Origin: Lysobacterales bacterium
GTDB taxonomy: Bacteria; Pseudomonadota; Gammaproteobacteria; Xanthomonadales; SZUA-38
Assembly (NCBI GenBank): GCA_028285525.1
Contig: JANQOZ010000083.1
Coordinates: forward strand, 1 to 37,018
DNA length: 37,018 nt
Direction: 5' to 3'
Positions 7,333 through 14,717 of this stretch are shown one piece after another. The position numbers were made by a program, and so were the translations under genes. Position 1 is the first letter of the stretch; each line of letters begins with the position of its first letter. The notes under the pieces are model-generated. The model made no database searches and was not told the origin of the DNA. It worked only from the letters and a program-made list of their open reading frames with translations.

Positions 7333-8550
7333 TTAGGAACTCGGCGGGCGCACCCGGCCGTGAAACGTCCAGTGTTTGAGCGGGGTGTTACCCCCGCTTG
7401 ACTGCCAGCCCTCGTCGCAGGGCGACCAGTCCTCTGTCGGATCGTAGACGATCACCGGCGCACCCCGCCGAATGGTCGGCGGCTCGAGGCCGATGATTCC
7501 GGCCGGGCCAGCCGTCAGCCGCGCCAGCAGCGACGCCAGCGGCAGGTGGCCGTCCTCGGTGAGACGCAGTCCGAGGCCCAGCAGCGTTTCCAAGCCGCTG
7601 ATTCCCGGCTCGGAGTCACCGAATGGCGCCAGCTTGGCGTCAGCGGGCAGCGGCGTATGGTCACTGCAGACGGCATCGATCGTTCCGTCGACCACCGCGC
7701 GCACCAGGGTGTCGCGGTCCCCGGTGCTCCGGAGCGGCGGCTGCACGTGGCATAGCGGGTCAAACCCGACCAGGTCGTGCTCGGTGAGGAACAGCTGGTG
7801 TGCAGCAACGTCAGCGGTCACCCGGAGCCCGTCTGCGCGGGCGCGCTGCAGCATGGCCACGCCGGCGGCGCTGCTGAGGCGGGTCAGGTGAACCGTTGCG
7901 CCGGTGTCCGCGGCCAGCGCCAGAATCCGGGCCATGCCCGCGGTTTCGGCCGCTGCCGGCACTGCCGGCAGGCCCAGGCGAGTTGCAATCGCGCCCTCGT
8001 GGGCGTACCCGTCAGCCAGTCCGGGATCCAGGGGTTGCAGGAACACGGTCAGATCCAGCGAAGCGGCATACCGCAGGGCGCTGCGCAGCACCTTGCTGTC
8101 AGCGATCGGCGTGCCGCCGTCGCTCAGACCCACACAGCCAGCCGCCCGCAGGGCCGCCTGGTCGGTGAGCTGCTGGCCGGCCTGGCCTCGGGTCAGCGCG
8201 CCGAGCACGTGCACGTCGGCGGTCGCCGCCTCAGCGCTGGCCAGGCGCTCGCGGACCTTGGCTGGTGTATCGAGCGGCAGGCTGGCGGTCGGCGGGCATA
8301 CCACGTGCGCAACGCCGCCCGCGGCCGCGGCCGCCAGTTCGCTGTCGGGCTGCTCCAGGACGCGCGCCGCCAGGTCGACCAGTCCGGGCAACAGCCAGCA
8401 GCCGCTGGCGTCTACCGGCTCGTAGCCGTCGGTGTCCGGCGGCGGCTCGCCCACGGCGGTGACGATACCCTGATCGATCCACACGTCGGCCACATCATCC
8501 AGCCCGCCCGCCGGATCTTTGAGGTGGCCGTGCTGGAGGTGCTGTTTCAT
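7333..8550 (-). CDS. pyrC': Inactive dihydroorotase-like subunit (PyrC') of aspartate transcarbamoylase
   Basis: Amidohydrolase-fold protein (405 aa) of the non-catalytic PyrC' type, which in Pseudomonas is needed for assembly of a dodecameric aspartate transcarbamoylase with PyrB. The domain start is GCWLLPGLVDLAARV. The metal-binding HxH that should follow GLVD is A61-A-R63, and the later histidine positions are also changed (VFLQPLD, HLTRLSSAAG). SDHTPLP near the C-terminus remains. The enzyme is therefore unlikely to have dihydroorotase activity, so another pyrC should exist elsewhere. The start ATG overlaps the pyrB stop by 4 nt (ATGA), implying coupled, stoichiometric translation. Confidence 0.92.
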   Translation of the reverse strand: MKQHLQHGHLKDPAGGLDDVADVWIDQGIVTAVGEPPPDTDGYEPVDASGCWLLPGLVDLAARVLEQPDSELAAAAAGGVAHVVCPPTASLPLDTPAKVRERLASAEAATADVHVLGALTRGQAGQQLTDQAALRAAGCVGLSDGGTPIADSKVLRSALRYAASLDLTVFLQPLDPGLADGYAHEGAIATRLGLPAVPAAAETAGMARILALAADTGATVHLTRLSSAAGVAMLQRARADGLRVTADVAAHQLFLTEHDLVGFDPLCHVQPPLRSTGDRDTLVRAVVDGTIDAVCSDHTPLPADAKLAPFGDSEPGISGLETLLGLGLRLTEDGHLPLASLLARLTAGPAGIIGLEPPTIRRGAPVIVYDPTEDWSPCDEGWQSSGGNTPLKHWTFHGRVRPPSS

Positions 8551-9542
8551 TGGCCCGACTCCGTCGCGAGGCCGGGGCCGGCCCCCATGGTCAGAGCCAT
8601 AATCGCCATGCGCACCGCCAGCCCGTTGCGGACCTGCTCAAGGACGGTGGACTGTGGTCCATCCGCGACTTCGCTGTCGATCTCGATACCTCGATTCATC
8701 GGGCCAGGATGCATCACCAGACATTCCGGACGCGCGAGCGTCAGTCGTTTCGCGGTGATGCCGTAACGCTGGTAATACTCTTCGCTGCTCGTCAGCAGGG
8801 GGCCGCGCATCCGTTCTTTCTGCAGCCGCAGGCCGATAACAACGTCCGCATCCACCATGGCGTCGTCGAGGCTGCTGTACAGGTGTACCCCCATCTGCTC
8901 GACGCCGCTCGGGATCAGGGTGGCCGGCCCGACAACGCGGACCTGACGCACGCCAAACAGATTCAGGACCTGGATCTGTGAACGGGCAACCCGGGAATGC
9001 GCCACGTCCCCAACGATCACCACGACCAGATTTTCCAGATCCGGGCGGTGGCGGCGAATCGTGAACAGATCCAGCATGGCCTGGGTGGGATGGGCGTGGC
9101 GCCCGTCACCGGCGTTGAGCACGGCCACCCCTTCCGGCACGTGCCGGGCAAAAAACTCGGCGGCACCTGCCTGGGGGTGGCGGATGACAAACAGATCGCT
9201 GCGCATCGCCTCCAGCGTGCGCAGCGTGTCGAGCAGGCTTTCTCCCTTGACGGCGGATGATGCGTTGATGTCCAGATTGACCACGTCCGCTGACAGCCTG
9301 CGGGCCGCCAGGTCGAAGGTCGTGCGCGTGCGGGTGCTCGGCTCAAAAAACAGGTTGAGCACCGTCTTGCCGCGCAGCAGCGGGAGTTTGCGCACATTTT
9401 TCTGGGACGCCGCGTCGAACGACTCAGCCGTGTCCAGGACGCGGGTCAGGAGCGCCTGGTCCAGTCCTTCGATCGACAGGAAATGGCGCAGCGTGCCGTC
9501 GGGTCGAACCTGGAGATTGTTGGCGTAGGGATCGCGTTTCAT
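8547..9542 (-). CDS. pyrB: Aspartate carbamoyltransferase catalytic subunit
   Basis: Carbamoyl phosphate + L-aspartate to N-carbamoyl-aspartate, the committed step of pyrimidine synthesis. 331 residues. The carbamoyl-phosphate site is FFEPSTRTRTTF (S69-T-R-T72). Other motifs: SSAVKGESLLDTLRTL, GDGRHAHPTQAMLDLFTI, VVIVGDVAHSRVARS and a C-terminal CLVMHPGPMNRGIEID. The N-terminal extension before the first helix fits the class that pairs with PyrC' rather than PyrI. It overlaps pyrR by 4 nt at one end and pyrC' by 4 nt at the other. Confidence 0.98.
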   Translation of the reverse strand: MKRDPYANNLQVRPDGTLRHFLSIEGLDQALLTRVLDTAESFDAASQKNVRKLPLLRGKTVLNLFFEPSTRTRTTFDLAARRLSADVVNLDINASSAVKGESLLDTLRTLEAMRSDLFVIRHPQAGAAEFFARHVPEGVAVLNAGDGRHAHPTQAMLDLFTIRRHRPDLENLVVVIVGDVAHSRVARSQIQVLNLFGVRQVRVVGPATLIPSGVEQMGVHLYSSLDDAMVDADVVIGLRLQKERMRGPLLTSSEEYYQRYGITAKRLTLARPECLVMHPGPMNRGIEIDSEVADGPQSTVLEQVRNGLAVRMAIMALTMGAGPGLATESGQ

Positions 9543-10057
9543 GGCCGGTTGCCTGACGGTTGCAGGGTCAGGGCAAGCGGGTCCGGACCGCTGAGCCTCA
9601 GCATCTGGTCGGCCGGCACGTCGACGGTGACTCCGACAAAGTCCGGCGAGATCGGCAGCTGTCGTCCGCCCCGGTCTGCCAGTACGGCAAGCCAGATTCG
9701 GCTGGGCCGGCCAAACTCAAACAGGGCGTTGATCGCAGCACGGATCGTCCGGCCCGAGTGCAGCACGTCGTCGATCAGCAGCACCGGCCGACCGCTGAGG
9801 TCGCCGTCGAGCCGCGTCGGCAGCGGCACTTTGCGCATGCCGCGCTCGGCAAAATCGTCGCGGTGAAAGCCGACGTCCAGCTGACCGATCTGATCGGGTG
9901 CGGCGCCGAGCACTCGGCCGAGCTCGTCGGCCACCCAGCATCCGCCGGTGTGGATTCCCACCAGGGCTGGCGGCGTCGGCTCGTCGCGAAAGCCGAGGCG
10001 GACCGCCTCGGTCAGCGTGGCTAAAGCCTCGGCGGCGCTAGGCGGGGTTGTCGGCAA
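9539..10057 (-). CDS. pyrR: PyrR bifunctional pyrimidine regulator / uracil phosphoribosyltransferase
   Basis: PyrR-family phosphoribosyltransferase. Gram-positive homologues attenuate pyr operons by binding mRNA; in Gram-negatives a uracil phosphoribosyltransferase or regulatory role is inferred. The PRPP motif is PVLLIDDVLHSGRTIRAAI, with VGIHTGGCWVADELG upstream and LADRGGRQLPISPDFVG downstream. The frame runs on to 10231 inside yqgF, but the TTG at 10055-10057 has a GGAGG 6 nt upstream and gives 172 residues beginning LPTTPPSAAEAL, like Pseudomonas PyrR. It overlaps the yqgF 3' end by 20 nt. Function assigned by family and by adjacency to pyrB. Confidence 0.93.
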   Translation of the reverse strand: MPTTPPSAAEALATLTEAVRLGFRDEPTPPALVGIHTGGCWVADELGRVLGAAPDQIGQLDVGFHRDDFAERGMRKVPLPTRLDGDLSGRPVLLIDDVLHSGRTIRAAINALFEFGRPSRIWLAVLADRGGRQLPISPDFVGVTVDVPADQMLRLSGPDPLALTLQPSGNRP

Positions 10058-10469
10058 ACCAGGCCTCCAGAATGATCTGCGCCGCGATCGCGTCTTCGCG
10101 TCCCGCCTGCGAGCGGCGGGCGCCGCCGGCGGCCCGCTGCTGGCGGAATCGCTGCTGGGCTGCTTTGGAGCTGAAACGTTCGTCGGCCTCAAAAACCCGC
10201 TTGCCGGATCGCTGTGCGAGCTGGGCAGCAAACTTTCTGGCCTGGCGGGTCATGGACTGGGTCTCTCCCTCAACGGTCAGCGGAATGCCGACGACCAGCG
10301 CGTCAGGTTGCCACTTTGCCAGGAGTTGTTCAATGCGCTGCCAGTGCTGGTCACCACCGGTCTGAGTGATGACCTCCAGCGGCGACGCGGTCAGGGTCAC
10401 ACGCTGGCCGGTGGCCACGCCGATGCGTTTCAGACCGTAGTCAAAGCAAAGAAAGGATTGGTCACTCAA
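10038..10469 (-). CDS. yqgF: Holliday-junction-resolvase-like RNase YqgF (RuvX)
   Basis: RNase H-fold nuclease family, linked to 16S rRNA 5' end processing and earlier called a putative Holliday junction resolvase. 143 residues. Motifs: CFDYGLKRIGVATG (acidic active-site residue in FDYG), ALVVGIPLTVEGE, FEADERFSSKAAQQ, and GREDAIAAQIIL with the second catalytic aspartate. Sits between yqgE and pyrR in a leftward operon, the widespread order. Confidence 0.95.
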   Translation of the reverse strand: MSDQSFLCFDYGLKRIGVATGQRVTLTASPLEVITQTGGDQHWQRIEQLLAKWQPDALVVGIPLTVEGETQSMTRQARKFAAQLAQRSGKRVFEADERFSSKAAQQRFRQQRAAGGARRSQAGREDAIAAQIILEAWFADNPA

Positions 10470-10511
10470 CAGAACAGGGATGCCGCTGAAGGCGGCGGCA
10501 CGGGGTGAGTG

Positions 10512-11078
10512 TCAGGCATGCCCCGCGACGCCGGTGAGCGTCTCGATGTTGACTCCCAGGTTTGCCGCGGCGTGCTGCCAGCGGTCGTCGAGCGGCGCGT
10601 CGAAGAGGATACGGGCGTCGGCGTCGCAGCTCAGCCACGAGTTGCTGAGCATCTCCGACTCAAGCTGCCCCGCACCCCAGCCGGCATAGCCGAGCGCAAG
10701 GAGCGAGTGTTCAGGCCCGTTGCCGGCCGCCAGGCCTTCGAGGATGTCGCGGGACGTCGTGAGCGTGATTTCCGGGGTGACGGAGAAGCTGGATTTCCAC
10801 TGCTGCCCGTTCTCCCGGTGCAGCACAAAACCCCGATCCTGATGCACCGGCCCGCCGACCAGCACCGGCTGGTCGCCCCAGGCTTCGTCTTCGCAGTCGA
10901 TCTTCAGCTGGTCGAGCACGTCACCCACCATCAGCTCCGAGGCGCGATTGATCGTAATGCCCAGCGCCCCCGCATCGTTGTGCTGGCAAAGATAGGTCAC
11001 CGCTCGGGAAAAATTGGGGTCTTCAAGGCCAGGCATGGCAATGAGGAACTGGTCGTTCAGATAGGCTGATCCGTCCAT
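10512..11078 (-). CDS. yqgE: UPF0301 (YqgE/AlgH) family protein
   Basis: Small cytoplasmic protein of unresolved function. The Pseudomonas homologue AlgH was linked to alginate regulation. The family signature is at the N-terminus: YLNDQFLIAMPGLEDPNFSRAVTYLCQHNDAGALGITIN, then VLVGGPVHQDRGFVLH and LALGYAGWGAGQLESEM. I chose ATG 11078 (188 aa) because it matches the family length (about 187). Upstream ATGs at 11096 (behind a GGTGG) and 11108 are also in frame and cannot be excluded. Conserved partner of yqgF. Confidence 0.92.
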   Translation of the reverse strand: MDGSAYLNDQFLIAMPGLEDPNFSRAVTYLCQHNDAGALGITINRASELMVGDVLDQLKIDCEDEAWGDQPVLVGGPVHQDRGFVLHRENGQQWKSSFSVTPEITLTTSRDILEGLAAGNGPEHSLLALGYAGWGAGQLESEMLSNSWLSCDADARILFDAPLDDRWQHAAANLGVNIETLTGVAGHA

Positions 11079-11154
11079 ACGCAAATAATAGCCCATAACC
11101 GCCACCATAGCGTCAACTAAAGGTGGACAAGATGTATGCGGTTACTGAATACCA

Positions 11155-12027
11155 CTAGTTGTGTCTAAGCACGGCTCCGGGCAAGAATTGCCAGGTGCGG
11201 GTGATGTGCAGGATATCCACCTTATCGCGGATCTTTTCCGGCAGCGGCGCGTAGGGTGCTCCCATGCGCACGATCCGGATGGCGGCCTCGTCCAGGAGCG
11301 GATAGCCCGACGGCTGGATCACGTCGATGGCTTCAATCGACCCGTCCCGGCTGACTGCGACGGTCAACACCAGCGATCCTTCGAGCTTACGCTGGCGGGC
11401 TTCCGCGGGGTAGTTGAGATTGCCGATACGCTCGACCTTGGCAACCCACGCCTGCATATAGGTGGCAAACTCGAACTCCCGGGTGTTGGCCGAGATGAAC
11501 TTGCGCCGCGGGCGTTTCGCGTAGGCCTGCAGCTCTCGGCCGATCTCCGCCTCCAGCCGAGCGATTTCCATGCTGCGCTGAAGGAGCTCCTGCGCGGTCG
11601 GCTGCGTCCGGTCGGGCACGGGCTTTTTCTCTTCGGTGGGTGCCACCTTCGTTTCGGCCAGCCGCGTGGTGAGCACCTCAGCGGGCTGCTCCTGCTGGGG
11701 TGTTGGGTTGGCGGGCGCCAGCGGGACCGGCGCCAGACCCGGATCCGGCTTCGGGACTTGCCCCGTAATCGGGCTCTGGGGACGGACGCGCTCCAGCTCG
11801 GTCCCGCCGCCCTGCTGTGACGCCTGAGCCAGGTAGTCGGCATCTTCCGGCGGCGTATCGCTTTTACGCTGGACCAATATCACGTCGAGCGACGGCAGCA
11901 TTTCGGGCAGCTGCGGTTCGGCGTAGCTAAAGGTCACCCCCAGGATAATGACGGCGTGGCTGAGCAGCGCGAAGACCAGCGTAACGCTCAGCCGATCCTG
12001 ACTGGAAATGTGGTCTGCCACGCTCAT
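11155..12027 (-). CDS. TonB-family energy transducer-like protein
   Basis: 290-residue protein with a short cytoplasmic N-terminus and one membrane anchor (about residues 14-35, VTLVFALLSHAVIILGVTF). A long Pro/Gln/Glu-rich periplasmic linker (40-150) and a short helical region precede a C-terminal TonB domain (about 200-290: LNYPAEARQRKLEGSLVLTVAVSRDGS, QPSGYPLLDEAAIRIVR). No exbB/exbD is nearby. The gshB-tonB-yqgE-yqgF order matches the Pseudomonas PA0404-PA0407 set, where the TonB-like protein is associated with twitching. Which transporter or envelope process it energises is unknown. It starts 2 nt after the gshB stop. Confidence 0.9.
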   Translation of the reverse strand: MSVADHISSQDRLSVTLVFALLSHAVIILGVTFSYAEPQLPEMLPSLDVILVQRKSDTPPEDADYLAQASQQGGGTELERVRPQSPITGQVPKPDPGLAPVPLAPANPTPQQEQPAEVLTTRLAETKVAPTEEKKPVPDRTQPTAQELLQRSMEIARLEAEIGRELQAYAKRPRRKFISANTREFEFATYMQAWVAKVERIGNLNYPAEARQRKLEGSLVLTVAVSRDGSIEAIDVIQPSGYPLLDEAAIRIVRMGAPYAPLPEKIRDKVDILHITRTWQFLPGAVLRHN

Positions 12028-12029
12028 TG

Positions 12030-12977
12030 TTATGCCAGGTGTGACTCCATACAGTCGAAGAGTTGTCCTGCGATGTTCAGATCGTGAGCCGCGTCCAGTT
12101 CCCGGATACAGGTGGGTGACGTGACGTTGATCTCTGTCAGCCGGTCGCCGATCACGTCGAGGCCCGCAAAGAGCACGCCCTGTTCCCGCAACATCGGTCC
12201 AACCGCCTCGGCCACCGCCCGATCGCCATCACTCAGCGGGACCGCTACGCCACGGCCGCCTTTGGCGAGGTTCCCGCGAAAGTCCTGGTCCGAGGGAATT
12301 CGGGCGAGGGCGTAGGGCACCGGCTCGCCGTCAATCATGAGGATTCTCTTATCCCCTTCTGTGATCTGCGGCACAAATCCCTGTGCCATGATCAGATGAC
12401 GCCCCATCTCGCCGACGGTTTCCAGCACAACATTGAGGTTGGGATCCTCGGCGCTGACCTTGAATATCTGGTGTCCGCCCATTCCGTCCAGCGGTTTGAC
12501 GATCGCCTGTCCCTGCGCCAGCACAAACTCGCGCAGCACCTGGTGGTCGCGCGCGACCAGGGTGGGCGGCGTCAGTTCAGGGTAAGCGCAGATGGCGGCT
12601 TTTTCGTTGATGTTGCGCAGGGCCTCGGGTTGATTGACCACCAGCGCTCCGTTCTGACTGGCCCGGTCCAGAACGTAGGTGTCGGCCACATACTCCATGT
12701 CAAAAGGGGGATCCTTGCGCATCATGACGAGATCGAGGTCGCCGAGGCGGAGCTGTTCCTGCGGCGCCAGCTCGTACCACCGGTCTGGGTTGTCCTCGAC
12801 CGTTACGCGGGCCCCACGGGCGAAGGCTTCCCCGTCGGCAATCCACAGCTGGCTGGGTTCGACGTAATACGTTCGGTATTCGCGTCGCTGCGCTTCCAGC
12901 AGCATGGCGAAGGTGGAATCTTTTTTAATGTTGATCCCGCTGATGGGGTCCATCACAACCGCGAGGGAAATGGTCAC
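12030..12977 (-). CDS. gshB: Glutathione synthetase
   Basis: ATP-grasp ligase joining gamma-glutamylcysteine and glycine to make glutathione. 315 residues, the usual length. Start: MTISLAVVMDPISGINIKKDSTFAMLLEAQRR. Further motifs: MMRKDPPFDMEYVADTYVLD, VNQPEALRNINEKAAI, the ATP-grasp glycine loop AIVKPLDGMGGHQIF, and the C-terminal DVIGDRLTEINVTSPTCIREL. First gene of the leftward operon and divergent from pilG. Confidence 0.98.
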   Translation of the reverse strand: MTISLAVVMDPISGINIKKDSTFAMLLEAQRREYRTYYVEPSQLWIADGEAFARGARVTVEDNPDRWYELAPQEQLRLGDLDLVMMRKDPPFDMEYVADTYVLDRASQNGALVVNQPEALRNINEKAAICAYPELTPPTLVARDHQVLREFVLAQGQAIVKPLDGMGGHQIFKVSAEDPNLNVVLETVGEMGRHLIMAQGFVPQITEGDKRILMIDGEPVPYALARIPSDQDFRGNLAKGGRGVAVPLSDGDRAVAEAVGPMLREQGVLFAGLDVIGDRLTEINVTSPTCIRELDAAHDLNIAGQLFDCMESHLA

Positions 12978-13298
12978 GAGCGCTGCCTTTGCTGATGCAT
13001 CATCCAGAAACGGGCTTAGTGTGGGCGGCGGGTTGCATCGTCAGGGGTTTACAAAATTTTGCGCACGCTCACATTCGGGGCATTCTCGCGGTGATATAGT
13101 GCGAGTGCAAGTATTCGGCAGGCTGGATGCCGCCGTTCCGATTCTCGCGATAGCGGCTTTTTGGGGGCCGCCCACGCAGCGAAAACGGGCCCTTGCACGG
13201 GAAGTAAAATATTAATTGTCTGAAACACTTAGGCAAATAACTTGACATCGCTACTCAACATTGGTTAAACAGGCCGAACCTATCCGGCGTGGTGGCCG
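12978..13298. promoter_or_regulatory. gshB/pilG divergent promoter region
   Basis: A 321-bp gap that must drive both the gshB-pyrC' and the pilG-chpC operons. On the plus strand TTGACA (13242-13247) is followed after 17 nt by TTAAAC (13265-13270), a good -35 with a poor -10, about 30 nt before the pilG GTG. TATAGT (13095-13100) is a good -10 without a matching -35. The A/T-rich palindrome CAAAATTTTG (13052-13061) and an A/T-rich stretch at 13207-13219 could bind regulators. The open frame running across 12904-13215 has no recognisable product. Confidence 0.55.
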
Positions 13299-13733
13299 GT
13301 GAACCAAGCGGGGAATGTCGTGGAAGCAGCACCGGAAACATCTGGCCTGGAAGGCCTCAAAGTGATGGTCATTGATGACAGCAAGACCATCCGTCGCACT
13401 GCCGAAACCCTGCTGAAAAAAGAAGGTTGCGATGTCGTGACCGCAACCGACGGATTTGAGGCGCTTTCAAAGATCACCGACCACCAGCCGAGCATAATTT
13501 TTGTGGACATTATGATGCCGCGGCTCGATGGGTATCAGACGTGCGCTCTCATTAAAAACAACCGGGTGTTCAGGACAACCCCGGTTGTCATGCTGTCCAG
13601 CAAGGACGGCCTGTTCGACAAAGCCCGTGGTCGAATTGTCGGTTCAGAACAGTATCTGACCAAGCCTTTCACCCGTGATGAGCTGCTGGGCGCCATCAGA
13701 CGTCATGTAGACGATTCGGAAAGGTCGACGTAA
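13299..13733 (+). CDS. pilG: Twitching motility response regulator PilG
   Basis: CheY-like single-domain response regulator of the Pil-Chp system; homologues promote pilus extension and cAMP signalling. 144 residues from GTG 13299 (a GTG at 13320 is an alternative start). Motif VMVIDDSKTIRRTAETLLKK carries acidic D26/D27, the phospho-acceptor is D70 in IIFVDIMMPRLDGYQTC, and the switch lysine is K122 in YLTKPF. Almost identical in core to Pseudomonas PilG. First gene of the operon; pilH follows after 18 nt. Confidence 0.97.
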   Translation: MNQAGNVVEAAPETSGLEGLKVMVIDDSKTIRRTAETLLKKEGCDVVTATDGFEALSKITDHQPSIIFVDIMMPRLDGYQTCALIKNNRVFRTTPVVMLSSKDGLFDKARGRIVGSEQYLTKPFTRDELLGAIRRHVDDSERST

Positions 13734-13751
13734 GCCATCTCTGGGGGGACC

Positions 13752-14123
13752 ATGGCGCAAATTTTGATCATCGACGACTCGCCGACCGACCTGCATGTGT
13801 TTCGCACCATGCTGGAGCGGCACGGGTTTGAGGTCACCACCGCGCAAGACGCCGAGGAAGGCATCAGTCTTGCGCAGCGCCAGTGCCCGCAGCTGATTCT
13901 GATGGACATCATCATGCCGGGCATGAACGGTTTCCAGGCGACACGCCATCTCAGCCGCGATCCGGCTACCCGGGATATCCCGATTGTCATCGTCACCAAT
14001 AAGGACAATGCGACCGACAAGGTCTGGGGCATGCGCCAGGGGGCGGTCGACTATCTCATCAAGCCGGTCAAAGACTCGCTGCTTCTGAAGTCCATCAAGG
14101 GCGCACTGGAGGCGGCGGCATGA
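13752..14123 (+). CDS. pilH: Twitching motility response regulator PilH
   Basis: Second CheY-like regulator of the Pil-Chp pathway; in Pseudomonas it opposes or balances PilG. 123 residues: ILIIDDSPTDLHVFRTML (D8/D9), LILMDIIMPGMNGFQATR with phospho-acceptor D52, and DYLIKPVKDS with K104. A strong GGGGG-type SD precedes the ATG. Its stop overlaps the pilI start by 4 nt (ATGA). Confidence 0.97.
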   Translation: MAQILIIDDSPTDLHVFRTMLERHGFEVTTAQDAEEGISLAQRQCPQLILMDIIMPGMNGFQATRHLSRDPATRDIPIVIVTNKDNATDKVWGMRQGAVDYLIKPVKDSLLLKSIKGALEAAA

Positions 14124-14653
14124 GCAATACACCTTTTAATACGCTGCGGGATGTTGAAAAGCGCTCGCTGATTCACGCGGTGGGTTTGCCGGAGCAGGCG
14201 CTTGCCCAAGGCACATGGTCTGGCATTGCGTTTCAGGTCGCAGGGCTGAATCTGGTCAGCGAAATCAGCGATATCGTGGAGATTCTTACGGTGCCCTCGC
14301 TGACCATCGTCCCTGGCGCCAAGGACTGGGTGATGGGCGTTGCCAACGTTCGCGGGACCCTGGTGCCTGTCATCGACTTTCGCCTGTTCCTCGGGGGCGG
14401 TCGGACCACTCACACCAAGTACAGCCGCGTACTGGTCGTCCAGCAAAGCGGAGGCGTGGTGGGCCTGTTGATTGACGAAGTTCAGGGGCAGCGCCACTTC
14501 CTGGTCGAGGACCTGTCGCAGGCGGGGCACTACGCTGATCAGGCAATTGCACCGTACCTGACCCGAGAGTATTTGAAAGGCGAAGACTACTGGGGCGCGG
14601 TCGACTTCACCCGCCTGGTCAACAATCCGGTGTTTATGCAGGCCGCGGCCTGA
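14120..14653 (+). CDS. pilI: CheW-like adaptor PilI
   Basis: CheW-domain adaptor that couples the PilJ receptor to the ChpA kinase. 177 residues. CheW fold motifs: GIAFQVAGLNLVSEISDIVEILTVP, DWVMGVANVRGTLVPVIDFRLFLG, and VGLLIDEVQGQRHF. Translationally coupled to pilH (ATGA overlap). Length and context agree with Pseudomonas PilI (about 178). Confidence 0.96.
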   Translation: MSNTPFNTLRDVEKRSLIHAVGLPEQALAQGTWSGIAFQVAGLNLVSEISDIVEILTVPSLTIVPGAKDWVMGVANVRGTLVPVIDFRLFLGGGRTTHTKYSRVLVVQQSGGVVGLLIDEVQGQRHFLVEDLSQAGHYADQAIAPYLTREYLKGEDYWGAVDFTRLVNNPVFMQAAA

Positions 14654-14669
14654 GCAAGGGGAACGAATC

Positions 14670-14717
14670 ATGTGCGAAATCAATGACGTTGATGCCAGGG
14701 TGAGGTGCTCGCTGTGA
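14670..14717 (+). other. Possible 15-codon mini-ORF coupled to pilJ
   Basis: ATG at 14670 is preceded by AAGGGGAA (a good SD) and opens MCEINDVDARVRCSL, then TGA at 14715-14717. The stop overlaps the preferred pilJ start as GTGA (14714-14717), the arrangement used for translational coupling elsewhere in this operon. It has no recognisable homologue and could be a chance frame. Confidence 0.3.

Noticed and set aside
7777-8766. 329-residue plus-strand frame opposite pyrC'/pyrB
   Set aside because: Antisense shadow; composition is typical of reversed GC-rich coding DNA and both genes underneath are clearly identified.
13052-13061. CAAAATTTTG palindrome as a specific regulator site
   Set aside because: Short A/T palindromes are common by chance and no second copy or known consensus supports it.
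12904-13215. 103-residue plus-strand frame reaching into the gshB-pilG gap
   Set aside because: Starts inside gshB on the opposite strand, no SD, no family resemblance; the gap looks regulatory.
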